Below, in pieces: positions 18,208 through 28,308 of a DNA stretch of 64,000 nucleotides. The DNA comes from Ignavibacteria bacterium (lineage in GTDB: Bacteria; Bacteroidota; Ignavibacteria; Tepidaquicellales; Tepidaquicellaceae). How positions within the stretch are numbered: the first letter of the stretch is position 1; every line of letters begins with the position of its first letter. The stretch is taken from positions 310,001 through 374,000 of the forward strand of contig JADJAH010000038.1 in the NCBI GenBank assembly GCA_016704345.1. The letters run 5' to 3'. The translations under genes were made by a program, and so were the position numbers. The notes below the pieces were generated by a model that was given only the letters and a program-made list of their open reading frames with translations, was not told the origin of the DNA and did no database searches.

Positions 18208-18377
18208 TTTATTTTTATTTTTGTTATTTATGAAATTTTGTCTAATTAACTTAAGGAAATGCCTCTCTTATAGAAATGGATTTTTATCAGTACGCCTCAG
18301 GATGTAACTAGAAATGAAATGCCCACAAGACTTTCGTCATTGCAGGCATTTCGCTCAGGAATAATGGAGCGTCAAAT

Positions 18378-19187
18378 TTATTTTATCAGAGTGAGCTTCT
18401 TAATATCTTTGCTGTTTCCGGAAACGAGCTTGTAAAAATAAATGCCGCTTGGAAAACCGGCTGCATTCCACTTCACTGAATATATTCCGGCAGGCAGAAC
18501 ATCATTAACAAGAGTTGCAACTACTCTTCCGGTTATGTCTGTGATCTCAAGTGATGTGGTGCTCTTGCTTACTAGAGAGAACTTTATGTTTGTCTCGGGA
18601 TTAAACGGGTTTGGATAATTCTGACTCAAAGCAAACTCAATTGGTGTTCCGAGAGCTGGAGTAATTCCTGTGGCTGTTCTTACAACTACTCTTCTATTTG
18701 AGGCAAAGTTCCAGCTGTCACCGGAATTCTCGTCATCAAAATTCACACTGTTTCCATTTGCAAAGATTGTATCAAGTCCCGGTGCATTTGGCGCCCTGTA
18801 TGTAAATCCAAATGTTACATTGCCTCCGGAGGGAGCTTTTGGTGAAACATGTGTTAGCTCTCCGCTTTGAATTCGTAATGAATTGTCTGCATTAGCAAGA
18901 ATGCCGCTTCGAGTGGCAATGTTTGTGCCTGCTCTGACCAACGGTCCTCCGTTAATTACCAGTGAATAATTTACGGTTTGTCCCGCAGTAACCGTATCAG
19001 GTCCTATCCATTGCACGTTGACACCGGAAGTCGGGTTGTCTCCGTGACAGGTGCAGCCGGGATCACCGCTCTTTTTTGTCCTCCCTGTGATTCCGGTTGA
19101 TCTTGAGTAAGCCGAATAGGTTATTCCCAAAATCAATACAAAGTAAATTGCGATTGATACTCTTTGTAAATTAATGTGCTTCTTCAT
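18378..19187 (-). CDS. Secreted protein: choice-of-anchor V domain plus type IX sorting domain
   Basis: A 269-residue exported protein. A hydrophobic leader (residues 9-27) is followed by GCTCHG (Cys45, Cys47, His48), the CxCH-type motif at the start of choice-of-anchor V domains, and a beta-sandwich to about residue 170. The C-terminal 80 residues are a sorting domain beginning LSQNYPNPFNPETNI and ending KKLTLIK, typical of type IX secretion cargo. The Cys-His motif suggests metal or haem binding but falls short of a canonical CxxCH. Function unknown. Confidence 0.82.
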   Translation of the reverse strand: MKKHINLQRVSIAIYFVLILGITYSAYSRSTGITGRTKKSGDPGCTCHGDNPTSGVNVQWIGPDTVTAGQTVNYSLVINGGPLVRAGTNIATRSGILANADNSLRIQSGELTHVSPKAPSGGNVTFGFTYRAPNAPGLDTIFANGNSVNFDDENSGDSWNFASNRRVVVRTATGITPALGTPIEFALSQNYPNPFNPETNIKFSLVSKSTTSLEITDITGRVVATLVNDVLPAGIYSVKWNAAGFPSGIYFYKLVSGNSKDIKKLTLIK

Positions 19188-19402
19188 ATGACAATATTGT
19201 TAGTTGATTAATTTTATACAAAGATATAATGATAGAATTCTTTTGGAAAACCGGAATAAACAGATTTGTAGGATTCAAGTGTTGCCATAAGAAGATCCGA
19301 TTGCTTCCTGCGTCAATTGACTTCAGAAAACAATCGGATCAATTTGGTTTGAATTCGGGAGTTAACTCAGACAATGGAAATATCACATATGAAATCTCAA
19401 AA

Positions 19403-20022
19403 CTATTTGGAGTACATGCAGTTACCGTTGCCTTTGCTCTTTCCGGAAGAAGAAATTATTCCGTTGAATTCTTCCTGAGAAAGATATTGTGGCGTATATT
19501 CTATTCCTCTTGTCTTAAGATTCTTCACAAATGCTCTCAGGTGGTTTCCTGATGCATTGATCAGCATATTCAGTGTTGATTCAATTGTAGTGTTTTGTGT
19601 TAGTTCAACAAAAGCCTTCCAAATCCCGGATATCCATTTCTTCAAACTTTGCAGATTCCTTCAAGGCATCTGTAACAGAAATATTTCCAGTGCTGATCAT
19701 ATCGTTATACATTCTCTCAAGACCGGCATCCATAAATGATCCTGCCGCTTCATACTTCCCTGATACAGGATTATCAATTCCAAAAATTATCTAAAAGAGA
19801 CTTTACATGCTTCATGTGCATTGTCTCGCTCTTTGAAATATTCTCGAATACGTTTATTCCATAGAGGTTTTGCATAGCTGTGTAGAAATTGTTAGCGACC
19901 TTTTCTTCCTGCATGTTGTAGATCAATGCATCTCTGTCGCTTTGGCTGATTTGAGAAAAGGAATTGCCAACAAACATCAGTAATAGAACAATAATCGGAT
20001 AAATCACTCTTAGCATTTTCAT
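19403..20022 (-). CDS. DUF2202 ferritin-like exported protein (copy 1, two frameshifts)
   Basis: A secreted DUF2202 protein of about 206 residues with a signal peptide ending near NSFSQ. The ferritin-like helices show EEKVANNFYTAM and SETMHMKHVKSLL, with the Glu and His residues expected to bind metal. As written it breaks at 19782-19786 (five A; one too many) and near 19615 (one extra C); after removal the protein reads DNFGIDNPVSGKYE and then DLEAFVELTQNTTIES, matching its neighbour. The C-terminus has YLSQEEFNGII, common in DUF2202. It lies 124 bases after a paralog in the same direction. Biochemical role unknown; iron or oxidative stress is plausible. Confidence 0.82.
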
Positions 20023-20146
20023 GGTAGATTTTCTTTTTTATTGTTTGACAACACGGGAGACCTAAAGGTTTCATGCATTCCAATAGCTCATCATTAAAAT
20101 ATTGTCGGCAGATGTAAGTCTTTCGGCAATATTAAAATATAGACAA

Positions 20147-20732
20147 TCAATAATCTTTTGATTTGACTATGCTGTTAAGCTCGTCTTTGCTCAGGTATGA
20201 TGGTGAGTATTCAATTCCCTCTCTCAGATAATTCTCTCACAATTGCCTTCAAATGATCTTTTGAAATTCCTGTGAGAGATCCAAAAGTACTCTTTATGTA
20301 TTCATTCTGAACAGTTGAAATTAATTTTTCAATATCTACTATATCAAGTTCTTCAAATTTTGCTGATTCAATCAAAGCATCCTGAATAGACTTGCTCCCC
20401 CCTCTTACTAGATCATCATACATGGCCTGAAACTTAAGAGTCTTGAATTTACCCGGAGTGTCATAATATTCTGTGTTTGGATCTTCAATCCCAAAATGAT
20501 CAATCAGATTTTTGGCTTTATCCATATGAAGTCCTTCGCTCTTAGAAATGCTTCTGAATGGAGTGATTCCGTGCAGTTCGTACATTGCAGCATAGAAATC
20601 ATGTGCAACCTTTTCTTCTTGCACCACAAAAATTATTGCTGCCTTTTCGCTATCTGTTATGGCTGGCTGAGAAATAACTATGCCGGGAATCAGCATTAAG
20701 TAAGTCAAGAAGAGTTTAATAATTGTTTTCAT
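20147..20732 (-). CDS. DUF2202 ferritin-like exported protein (copy 2, one frameshift)
   Basis: A paralog of the preceding gene, about 195 residues, with a signal peptide (LFLTYLMLIPGIVIS) and ferritin-like helices EEKVAHDFYAAMYEL and SEGLHMDKAKNLI. As written it stops at 20211 after ELSERGN; removing one C from the run at 20217-20219 continues as RGIEYSPSYLSKDELNSIV and ends at 20147. The tail then matches that of copy 1. The two genes probably arose by tandem duplication and are likely co-transcribed. Confidence 0.83.
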
Positions 20733-20838
20733 TTGTTCGATTTTTTACTTGCTCAAACATAATAAAAAAAATTACAATTATTTTATGACCCAGGTCATAA
20801 AAATGCAATTTATATTAACTCAAACTATAGTGGTACAT

Positions 20839-21156
20839 CCGTCCAAACGTTTAGTTAAAACGCAATTAGTCCGAACTACTTGCAGAGAACAAAATCATTT
20901 CCGCTTTCTTTTGAACCCTTCGGCAAGCTCAGGGCAGGCTCAAAAGAAAGCTTGCAACCTGCCCGCGAAGCAGCAATGGCAATTGTACAGCCAATTAAGC
21001 AGGCGGGGAAAAGTCGCCCGCCCGTCTGCCTCACACTTTACTTCTGAATAATCGATGCCGGGCAGGCAGGCGGGTTGTTTTTCCGAATCGAAAAAAATCC
21101 TATTACTCAAGCCTATTTTCTATACAATTTCCGTTGTTGAAAAGCGTTTTGGACGG
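20839..21156. mobile_element. MITE-like element, copy A
   Basis: A 318-bp gene-free element bounded by CCGTCCAAACG on the left and AAAAGCGTTTTGGACGG on the right, which are inverted repeats of each other. The interior holds ACAAAATCATTTCCGCTTT and a REP-like CAAGCTCAGGGCAGGCT segment shared with copy B at 25229-25588, and in part with copy C at 40890-41160. It carries no transposase, so it would be non-autonomous. Short ORFs crossing it look spurious. It fills most of the 511-bp gap between the DUF2202 genes and the Omp28-like gene. Confidence 0.65.
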
Positions 21157-21244
21157 CAATGATAGTAGTGACATATCGAATAAGTATATCTGTCTTCTTT
21201 GATATTCTCTGCTCCATTTGTCGAATGGGGAATTATGTTTGAAC

Positions 21245-23326
21245 CTACTTAATGAATGCCATTCTCTTTGTGGAACTGAAGCCGGGAGTTGAAATTGTGT
21301 AGAAGTAGATTCCTGAAGAAAGACCTGCAGCATCAAAAACTACTTTGTGATTACCGGGCTCAAAGAGTTGTCAGCAAGTTTTCTTACTTCTCTTCCAAGC
21401 ATGTCATACACAATTAGTTTCACTCGTGATCTAACTGGTAAAGAAAAAGAAATATAAGTAGATGGGTTGAATGGATTTGGAAAATTCTGATGAAGTTCAA
21501 ATTTGCCGGGAGTATTTGTTGAGCTTGTAGTTGCAGATACGATCCCGCTTAACGGGAAAGAAAAACTCCTCCACTCAGTATTATTTTGAGGTACAAATGA
21601 AGATGATGTCTGTGGAGCTGTAGCCAGTCCAAGCCCTCCCTTTCTGAAGACTTCGTAGGGGAATGAAGTTCCTCCATCAATAGAAACTTTCACCATAAGG
21701 CTGTCTATATTTGTTGCATTATACTGCGCATAAGCATAGTCAAATCTTAGAGTGTCAGAATCAAAAAGATTAACATAAGAAGTCGAATACATTGAATCCC
21801 TTTGCCCCGGAATATTGTAATCATAAAAATTCATTATCACGCTTCTGATTCCGCCGATTGACGGACCATTTGCTCCTGTGAACTGATCATAAGAAATAAA
21901 ACCATCCTGATTGAAGATCCGCCATCCGATTGGAGGGAAGAAAGCTTCGAAAAGTTCTGCTATAAGACTGGATTGTATAGAGTCAGTTTCACCAAAGGTA
22001 ATCCCGCGATGAACATCATTCACATTCAAGAGATCCGCTTTGTTTGAAATTCCGCTGGGCTTATCACAAATTACAGAAGCTACATCGACACGTGACTTTG
22101 CACTGTTCATCACTTCTCTGTCTGCATCATTCTGAATAAAGGCGCAAGTATAGATCATTGTATCCTGCCATCTTGGATCAATATTATATGTAACAGAATA
22201 TTGATTAGTGCCGGGTGACGTGTTGATAGGGATACCGTTTGTGTCAGGAAAAACATTCCTGAAAATGTCGTAAAAATTTGATTCGCCGTTTGTGCCCTGA
22301 AGCGTATCGTATCGGTATCTTTCAACTGCGTTGAATCTCAATCTGTAATTTCCGGGCTTTAATGCAGAAAGGATATTAACAGTTGCTGTCGCTCTTATGA
22401 CGCCAGGTCCTAGTCTTTCATCCGTTACAGTTATGTCAATTGGCGTTCCTCTCAGTTGCCTGTTTTTATATGGAACATAGAGGTTCAAACTGTCACCATA
22501 TGGAATCGAAATGAAAGTCTTGCCATCCGCAATAGTCAACGGTACCGCGCTGGCATAGTAATATCTCCTTCTTGCATCTGAACCCTCGGGGTTTGCAATG
22601 TAGAATGAATCTGTGCCCAGAAATCCAAGATGGTATTTGATCGCACAGACCTCACTGAAGTTGTTATTGATAAATTGATTCAGATACGAATTGTTGTTGG
22701 CGGAAGAGGGACTGGAATTAGAAGTAAACTCTTCAAACAAAACTTTCCTTTTGTAACCTGCAAGGACAACGGTAGTTTGTCTTAAGGTATCGTTGCTTCG
22801 GTTAGAATCAAGATCATAACTAAGGTATGCCGATAAGTATAGCGGGACGCCTATTGGATAAGTTATCCTATCCATAGATGTTGCAACGGAAACGCCCGGA
22901 ACCGATAGGCGCAATCATGGAGCTGTCAAAATATCCTATAGGATCAATTCTCAAAAAGACTTTTATCGAATCTGCTGAAGCAACTCTCCCGACATTTGAG
23001 ATACCAATTCGCGGTGTTATAGTATCGGTACCGGATTGGAGAACAGAATAGGTTGTATCGTACGGAATATTCAAAAGTGACGTGACCTTTACATCGTAAT
23101 TGATTTGAGCTCCGGTTCTGACATTGTCTAAGTAAAGATTATTTCCGTAACCGTTGTATGCAAAGAATCCTATTACAATATTTCTCGAAGCAACAGTTCC
23201 GGAATTCAACTCAGGGTAAACACCCGGAATGAGCAACATTAGAAATGCGGGAATCACTGAAGCCGTAAGCAAATATGTTTTTAACTTTGCTCTTAGTCTC
23301 TCGGATTTTGGGATTAAATTGTTCAA
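21245..23326 (-). CDS. Omp28-like secreted protein with type IX sorting domain (two frameshifts)
   Basis: An exported protein of about 694 residues. N-terminal hydrophobic segment (about 18-36), then a domain with VLFEEFTSNSSPSSANNN and AIKYHLGFLGTDSFY, which is the Omp28/thioredoxin-like pattern in which EEFT is normally followed by a CxxC. Here the cysteines are replaced by Ser and Pro. The C-terminus has LHQNFPNPFNPSTY and, after repair, YTISTPGFSSTKRMAFIK. Two indels: one extra C at 22894-22897 (IGSG then VSVATSMDRI) and one missing A near 21362-21364 (restoring the last 35 residues). The start overlaps the upstream membrane protein by 4 bases. Confidence 0.78.
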
Positions 23327-23700
23327 CTCTTTGCCGCCTGTTTTGATATGCTCAGTTTGCTGAAGTAAAATTTGTAGAAAAAATATTCGATCATTGTAAC
23401 GAAAATAAGTGTAACGCTGTCTTTTGGAGTCAGGGTTACTATTCTTTCCTGTTGAGCATAGAATCCTGAGATCTTCATCAAAAACATAGTCACCGGACTC
23501 GATGGAGCAGTAAAGCTGTATCCATTCTCTGAAATCACGAGTCCTGTAAAAATTTCACATACAGTCAGTGAAACCGAAAACAGAATGATCACAAACCCAA
23601 TATTCAGAAATGCCTGCAGCCAGCCTTCGCTTTGATAGGACCTTGCAAATATGTAAACTGCAAAGATAGCATGAATGAAATATATTACGGCAATTATCAT
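23323..23700 (-). CDS. Small integral membrane protein, unknown function
   Basis: A 125-residue protein with about three or four hydrophobic segments (residues 1-18, 28-52 and 92-110 most clearly), ending in a basic tail. I recognise no family. Context is its only clue: it begins 15 bases after the sugar-phosphate transferase and overlaps the Omp28-like gene by 4 bases (ATGA), so the three are one transcript. It might be linked to surface export or attachment, which is inference. Confidence 0.65.
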   Translation of the reverse strand: MIIAVIYFIHAIFAVYIFARSYQSEGWLQAFLNIGFVIILFSVSLTVCEIFTGLVISENGYSFTAPSSPVTMFLMKISGFYAQQERIVTLTPKDSVTLIFVTMIEYFFYKFYFSKLSISKQAAKS

Positions 23701-23715
23701 CTCACAAATTTGTTT

Positions 23716-25140
23716 TCAGAAAGCTCTTTCCGAAAAGAAAACTTCTTTTAAAGTTTTAAATATTATTTTGAGGTCAAACGCTATGGACCAGTTCTCAATA
23801 TAGTAAATATCATAATCAATTCGCTTCTGCATTGATGAATCTGATCCTCTTGCACCGTTTACCTGTGCCCATCCTGTTATGCCGCATTTGACTCTGTGCC
23901 TTTCAAGGTATCTCTTTATAGATTCTTTCATCGAATTTATAAAATATTCTCTCTCCGGTCGGGGACCCACTATGCTCATGTTTCCTCCCAGGACGTTAAA
24001 GAATTGGGGAAGCTCATCAAGGCTATATTTCCTTATAAACTCACCAATGGGTGTATATCTGTCATCATCTCTCTTGGCCATTTGCGGCCCGCCCTTTTCG
24101 GCATCAACTCTCATTGAACGGAATTTTAGAATCATAAACTTCTTCCCGTCGAGACCGACACGCTCTTGTCTATAAAATAACGGCCCCTTAGAGGTAGCTT
24201 TAACAAGAATTGAAATGATGAGCAAAACAGGTGACAGAATAAATATGAACAGCAATGAAAATACAATGTCGAAAGTTCTCTTCATTAATCTGTTCCATGC
24301 ATTCATAGGTATCTTCTTCAGCTTCATGAACGGTATTCCGTCAACTTCTTCAATTTTCAGGCGACTTGTTATCATATCAACGAAATCAGGCGTGTACATA
24401 AACTCTATATTTATTCCTTCGCAGATTCTGAAGAGTTCCTCAAGAATATCATGGCGCGAAGAAGGTATGGAGATGAAGATCTTGTCAATGTTGAGTTCCC
24501 TGATCTTGTCGGGAATGTCTTTCAATTCACCAAGCCGCAACTTGCCTTCTATAAAATTCTCACCCGAATGCTCATAATCGAAATATCCCAGGACATCGTA
24601 ACCGGTAAACTTGTCTTTAGAGAATCTCTCATAGATATTCTCAGCCATTTCATTTGTACCAAGTATTGCTGCCTTATTTAAGCCAACACCTTTATTGTAA
24701 AGGTTCTTCTCAAATTTTAAAGTGAAGTACCGGCCGATTGTTATCAGGATTATAGAGTTGATCCAGATCAATGCAAACACCAGTCTTGAATATGGAAAAT
24801 CACCTTTGAGCAAAAAGACAAGACCCATTGCAAACAGCATTCCGATTGTTACACACTTAATTATTACAAACAACTCATCCAGAACAAAAACATTTCGCCT
24901 GATCCTGTACATTTTACGTGAATGGAATACCAACAGCCAGATCGGTATGATTATCAAGGCAAACTCAATGTAACCCACCGGCTCGGGAACACCTTTAGTT
25001 ACAGGGAATAGTTTGGCAAATGGCGCGAAATCAAATCGTATGTAATATGAAAACAGAAATGCTGCGAAGATCGCGATAGCGTCTACAATTATTGTTAATA
25101 GCGGAATGTATAATTCGATCTTGGATGACTTATTACTCAA
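23716..25140 (-). CDS. Undecaprenyl-phosphate sugar phosphotransferase (WbaP/WcaJ family)
   Basis: A 474-residue polyprenyl glycosylphosphotransferase that loads the first sugar-phosphate onto the lipid carrier for exopolysaccharide or O-antigen synthesis. Layout: about four N-terminal membrane helices (to about residue 140), a CoA-binding-like Rossmann domain (KAAILGTNEMAENIYE), one more membrane helix (about 285-310), and the catalytic domain with KRTFDIVFS, PLFYRQERVG, KFRSMRVDAE, SLDELPQFFNVL, SIVGPRPERE and GITGWAQVNGARG. The DE pair in SLDELPQ is catalytic in the family. No other polysaccharide genes are beside it. Confidence 0.94.
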   Translation of the reverse strand: MSNKSSKIELYIPLLTIIVDAIAIFAAFLFSYYIRFDFAPFAKLFPVTKGVPEPVGYIEFALIIIPIWLLVFHSRKMYRIRRNVFVLDELFVIIKCVTIGMLFAMGLVFLLKGDFPYSRLVFALIWINSIILITIGRYFTLKFEKNLYNKGVGLNKAAILGTNEMAENIYERFSKDKFTGYDVLGYFDYEHSGENFIEGKLRLGELKDIPDKIRELNIDKIFISIPSSRHDILEELFRICEGINIEFMYTPDFVDMITSRLKIEEVDGIPFMKLKKIPMNAWNRLMKRTFDIVFSLLFIFILSPVLLIISILVKATSKGPLFYRQERVGLDGKKFMILKFRSMRVDAEKGGPQMAKRDDDRYTPIGEFIRKYSLDELPQFFNVLGGNMSIVGPRPEREYFINSMKESIKRYLERHRVKCGITGWAQVNGARGSDSSMQKRIDYDIYYIENWSIAFDLKIIFKTLKEVFFSERAF

Positions 25141-25228
25141 ACTTCAAATTAGAATCGTGATTAAAATAATTTTTTTGATGCAAAGACGAAACTTAAAACC
25201 CGCTCTGATTCGTGAATATGTATCACTG

Positions 25229-25588
25229 GTGTCCAAAACGTTTTTACACAACGAAAATTATATCGATAACATGCTGGAACTTTAGAAATCCGGCAATTCG
25301 GAAAAGAACCCGCCTTCGTATAATTGCCGTTAAAAAATTGCGAGCAATGGCGTAGCAAGAATTTCTGTTTGACGAAGCCCGACAGTGTTCTTCTGTCGGG
25401 CGAGGAGTTAAATTCTGCAGCCATTGAGAGCAATTTTCAAGCAATTATACGGCAGCGGGCGACTTTTCTTTGCCAAGCTTTCTTTAGCCTGCCCTGAGCT
25501 TGCGAAGGGTTCAAAAGAAAGCGTAAATGATTTTGTTGACTGTAAAAGCATCTTGCCATTTGATTGTTGAATAAAACGTTTTGGACGG
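25229..25588. mobile_element. MITE-like element, copy B
   Basis: A 360-bp element in reverse orientation to copies A and C. Ends are GTCCAAAACGTTTTT (from 25231) and AAAACGTTTTGGACGG (25573-25588), inverted to each other. Outside both ends the 12-mer TGAATATGTATC occurs as a direct repeat (25213-25224 and 25592-25603). The interior has a perfect 9-bp hairpin GCCCGACAG/CTGTCGGGC (25377-25401) partly conserved in copy C. No coding frame is convincing. It fills most of the 580-bp gap upstream of the sugar transferase. Confidence 0.68.
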
Positions 25589-25724
25589 ATTTGAATATGT
25601 ATCGACTTAAACCGTTTGTAAAGCATCTTATCTAAACTCACTTCTTCTGAATCCTGCGATACTCGTTCGACAAATGATCAGCCTTCTAATCTGTTAGTCA
25701 AATCAATTAATAAACAATTCATTG

Positions 25725-27823
25725 TCAAGCGATCTCCATGAGATAAAGTGAATTCGAATGCTCCTTTTCGAATGTCCTCCGGACATTAGCATTTTCGGGA
25801 AGACGGAGTTGCGGATCTGTGGCTATGATTCCAAAAGCTGAGTCTCTTGCTGATTCAAGAAGTTCTTTGTCCTTTGAAAGATCCGTGCATGAAAAATTCA
25901 GCATTCCTGATTGCCTGATTCCGAAGAATTCACCGGGTCCCCGGATGTCCATATCTGCTTCCGCAATCTTAAAACCGTCTGTAGTTTCACAAAGAATGTT
26001 TAAACGCTTTGCTGAGACCTCGTCCAATGCAGAAGCTATGAGGATGCAGTATGACTGGTCTGCTCCGCGTCCTACTCTTCCGCGCAATTGATGAAGCTGC
26101 GAGAGTCCAAATCTCTGAGCATCTTCTATTATCATAATTGTAGCATTCGGTATGTCAACTCCAACTTCAATCACGGTTGTTGAAACAAGTATGTCAAACT
26201 CCCTGTTGCGGAAGCCGCTTTGTGATCTCGTCCTTTTCTGAAGGATCTAATCTTCCGTGAATCATGCCAACTTTGAGATCAGGAAATACTTTATCTTTAA
26301 GCAATATGTAATTCTCTTCGGCTGATTTAAGATCAAGCTTTTCCGATTCTTCTATCAGCGGAAATACAATATATGCTTGTCGGCCTTTTTTTACTTCTTC
26401 TCTCACAAATTTGAAAATGGCTGCTTTATCTTTGTCGAATCGCAAAGCGGTCTTCACCGGAATTCTGTTTGAAGGAAGTTCGTCAATTATTGAGACATCA
26501 AGATCACCGTAATATGTTAGTGACAAAGTTCTCGGAATAGGAGTCGCAGTCATAACAAGCACATCAGGATTCAAGCCTTTTTCTTTCAATCGGGCTCTCT
26601 GCATAACGCCAAATTTGTGCTGTTCATCTATCACTACAAATCCAAGATTACTGAACTCAACAGATTCCTGAATCAGCGCGTGTGTGCCGACAACGATATT
26701 GTATGTCCCGGATTTGATATCATTAAGGAGTTCAGTTCTTAGCTTTTTTCTTTGCCCGCCGATAAGAAGGCAAACTTTAACACTAAGATTTTCAAGCATC
26801 TTAGTGAGTGTGGAAAAATGTTGTTCCGCCAATATTTCAGTAGGGCACATGAATGCGCATTGATAACCGTTCGCGATTGCAGTCAGCATTGAATGAACCG
26901 CAACCACAGTTTTTCCGCTTCCCACATCTCCCTGAAGAAGCCGGTTCATGCATCTGTCTGAGCGCATGTCGCTGTTGATCTCTGCAATAGTCTTCTCTTG
27001 AGCGCCGGTCAGTTTAAACGGCAGAATTTTCCTCAGTTCATTGTGAAGCCCGGAAGCATCTTTGTCAAACCGGATGCCTTTCTTTTCCATTTGAAGAGAT
27101 TTCTTCTTCAGTGCAAGCACAAGTTCAAGATAGAACAATTCATCGAATGCCAGTCTCCTTCTTGAATATTCAATATCAGTTAGTGATGCGGGAAAGTTTA
27201 TCCGAAGAATTGCATCTTTTTTTGAAGGGAAGTCATGAATTTTCAGGATGCTCTCAGGAAGCGACTCTTTAATAGAGTCAGGATTTGATTTGAGCAAGGA
27301 CGCTGAATGCATTGAACACAATCTTAGAAAGCAGCATTGGCCTGATCCATGTCTTCTTCAAAATTCCCGAGAGTTCATACACGGGCAAGTAAAAGAACTT
27401 CTGATATTTCAATTCATTCTCATCATCTGTCAGTTTAAGATGGTCGCGATAGTTTAGCCTGAGCCCCGATGCAAACCGGTCCTTGTCAATTTTTATCCAA
27501 AAGGAAAATTTCTCTCCGAGCCTAAATTGCTTCATCCTGAATTCACTTCCTCCGAAGATTGGAATCTCAGCGGCTCCGGTATTGTCTTTCAGGGCGATCT
27601 TGACAGGCTGGTTGGGTTTTCTTGGATGGGTGATATCTATCACGACACCGGTCACTACAACATTCTCATCAATATTGCCAATACATTCCCTGATATTTAT
27701 CCTCTTCAGATAAGTTCGGGGAACAAAATTAAGAAAGTCCTCGGCATTATTTATACCAATTTTGTTGAATGCCTCAGCCCCTTTTTCTCCTACACCTTTA
27801 AGAAACTTAAGTTCCATATTCAA
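25725..27823 (-). CDS. recG: ATP-dependent DNA helicase RecG (two frameshifts)
   Basis: RecG drives fork reversal and branch migration. The repaired protein is about 699 residues, the family length. Domains in order: N-terminal wedge/OB domain (VVTGVVIDITHPRKPN, FGGSEFRMKQF), helicase motifs I (LLQGDVGSGKTVVA), Ia (CPTEILAEQH), II (DEQHKFGV), III (MTATPIPRTL), and motifs V-VI (EVGVDIPNAT, QLRGRVGRG). Two extra bases break it: near 27298-27299 (before LLKSNPDSIKE) and near 26208-26217 (where EFDILVSTTVIEVGVD resumes). The coordinate span equals 3 x 699 + 2, as two insertions predict. It is probably intact in the real genome. Confidence 0.93.
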
Positions 27824-27979
27824 ATTTACCGGCGCAAGTTATGCAATGAGAGGCAATTGTTTAAGAGAAATAATTGTGCGTTACTAAAAAGCTGAATTGG
27901 ATTTCCCGGAAGAATATGTGCATTCACAAGCAGGGGCTTGTTAACGATTATTAGAAAAGACTTAACTAAAATTGTTTTT

Positions 27980-28028
27980 GTCATCCTGAGCACCTGCCCT
28001 GAGCTTGTCGAAGGGAGCGGAGCGCCGC
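27980..28028. repeat. 49-bp REP-like repeat, copy 1
   Basis: A unit starting GTCATCCTGAGC and ending GGAGCGGAGCGCCGC, containing the complementary pieces CCCTGAGCTTGTCGAAGGG. It is repeated at 28134-28182 with one mismatch. Confidence 0.8.
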
Positions 28029-28133
28029 CCTGCCCGCATCAGTTAAACGAATCGCACTCTCTGCAGGTGCTTCGCTCACGATTACAAACGTGGAAATTCA
28101 ATTCAATACACTTCTTCAACCAAGCCGAATTTT

Positions 28134-28182
28134 GTCATCCTGAGCACTTGCCCTGAGCTTGTCGAAGGGAGCGGAGCGCCGC
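28134..28182. repeat. 49-bp REP-like repeat, copy 2
   Basis: Same orientation as the copy at 27980-28028, 48 of 49 bases identical (CACTTG here, CACCTG there). The core CTTGTCGAAGGG is also the reverse complement of the core of the 56-bp array that follows. Confidence 0.8.
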
Positions 28183-28308
28183 GAAGGATCATACACCGCT
28201 TTAATGTCCCCGCTGAGTCTTAGCTTCACCTGACTCAGCGGAAGACTATAATATGGTCAAGGCTCTGAGTCCCCGCATAATAGGCTGACGAGATTCACAT
28301 TGTTCAAT

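Noticed and set aside
19229..19552. Plus-strand ORF of 107 codons
   Set aside because: Its second half is antisense to the DUF2202 gene and the first half shows no motif; no promoter or ribosome-binding site is seen.
20749..21336. Small ORFs near the first MITE copy
   Set aside because: They run across the inverted repeats of the element and are interrupted in the other copies; none resembles a known protein. The one at 21103-21336 includes the tail of the frameshifted Omp28-like gene.
25161..25641. Overlapping minus-strand ORFs of 66-90 codons
   Set aside because: They lie within MITE copy B, in different frames, with unconvincing composition and no ribosome-binding site.
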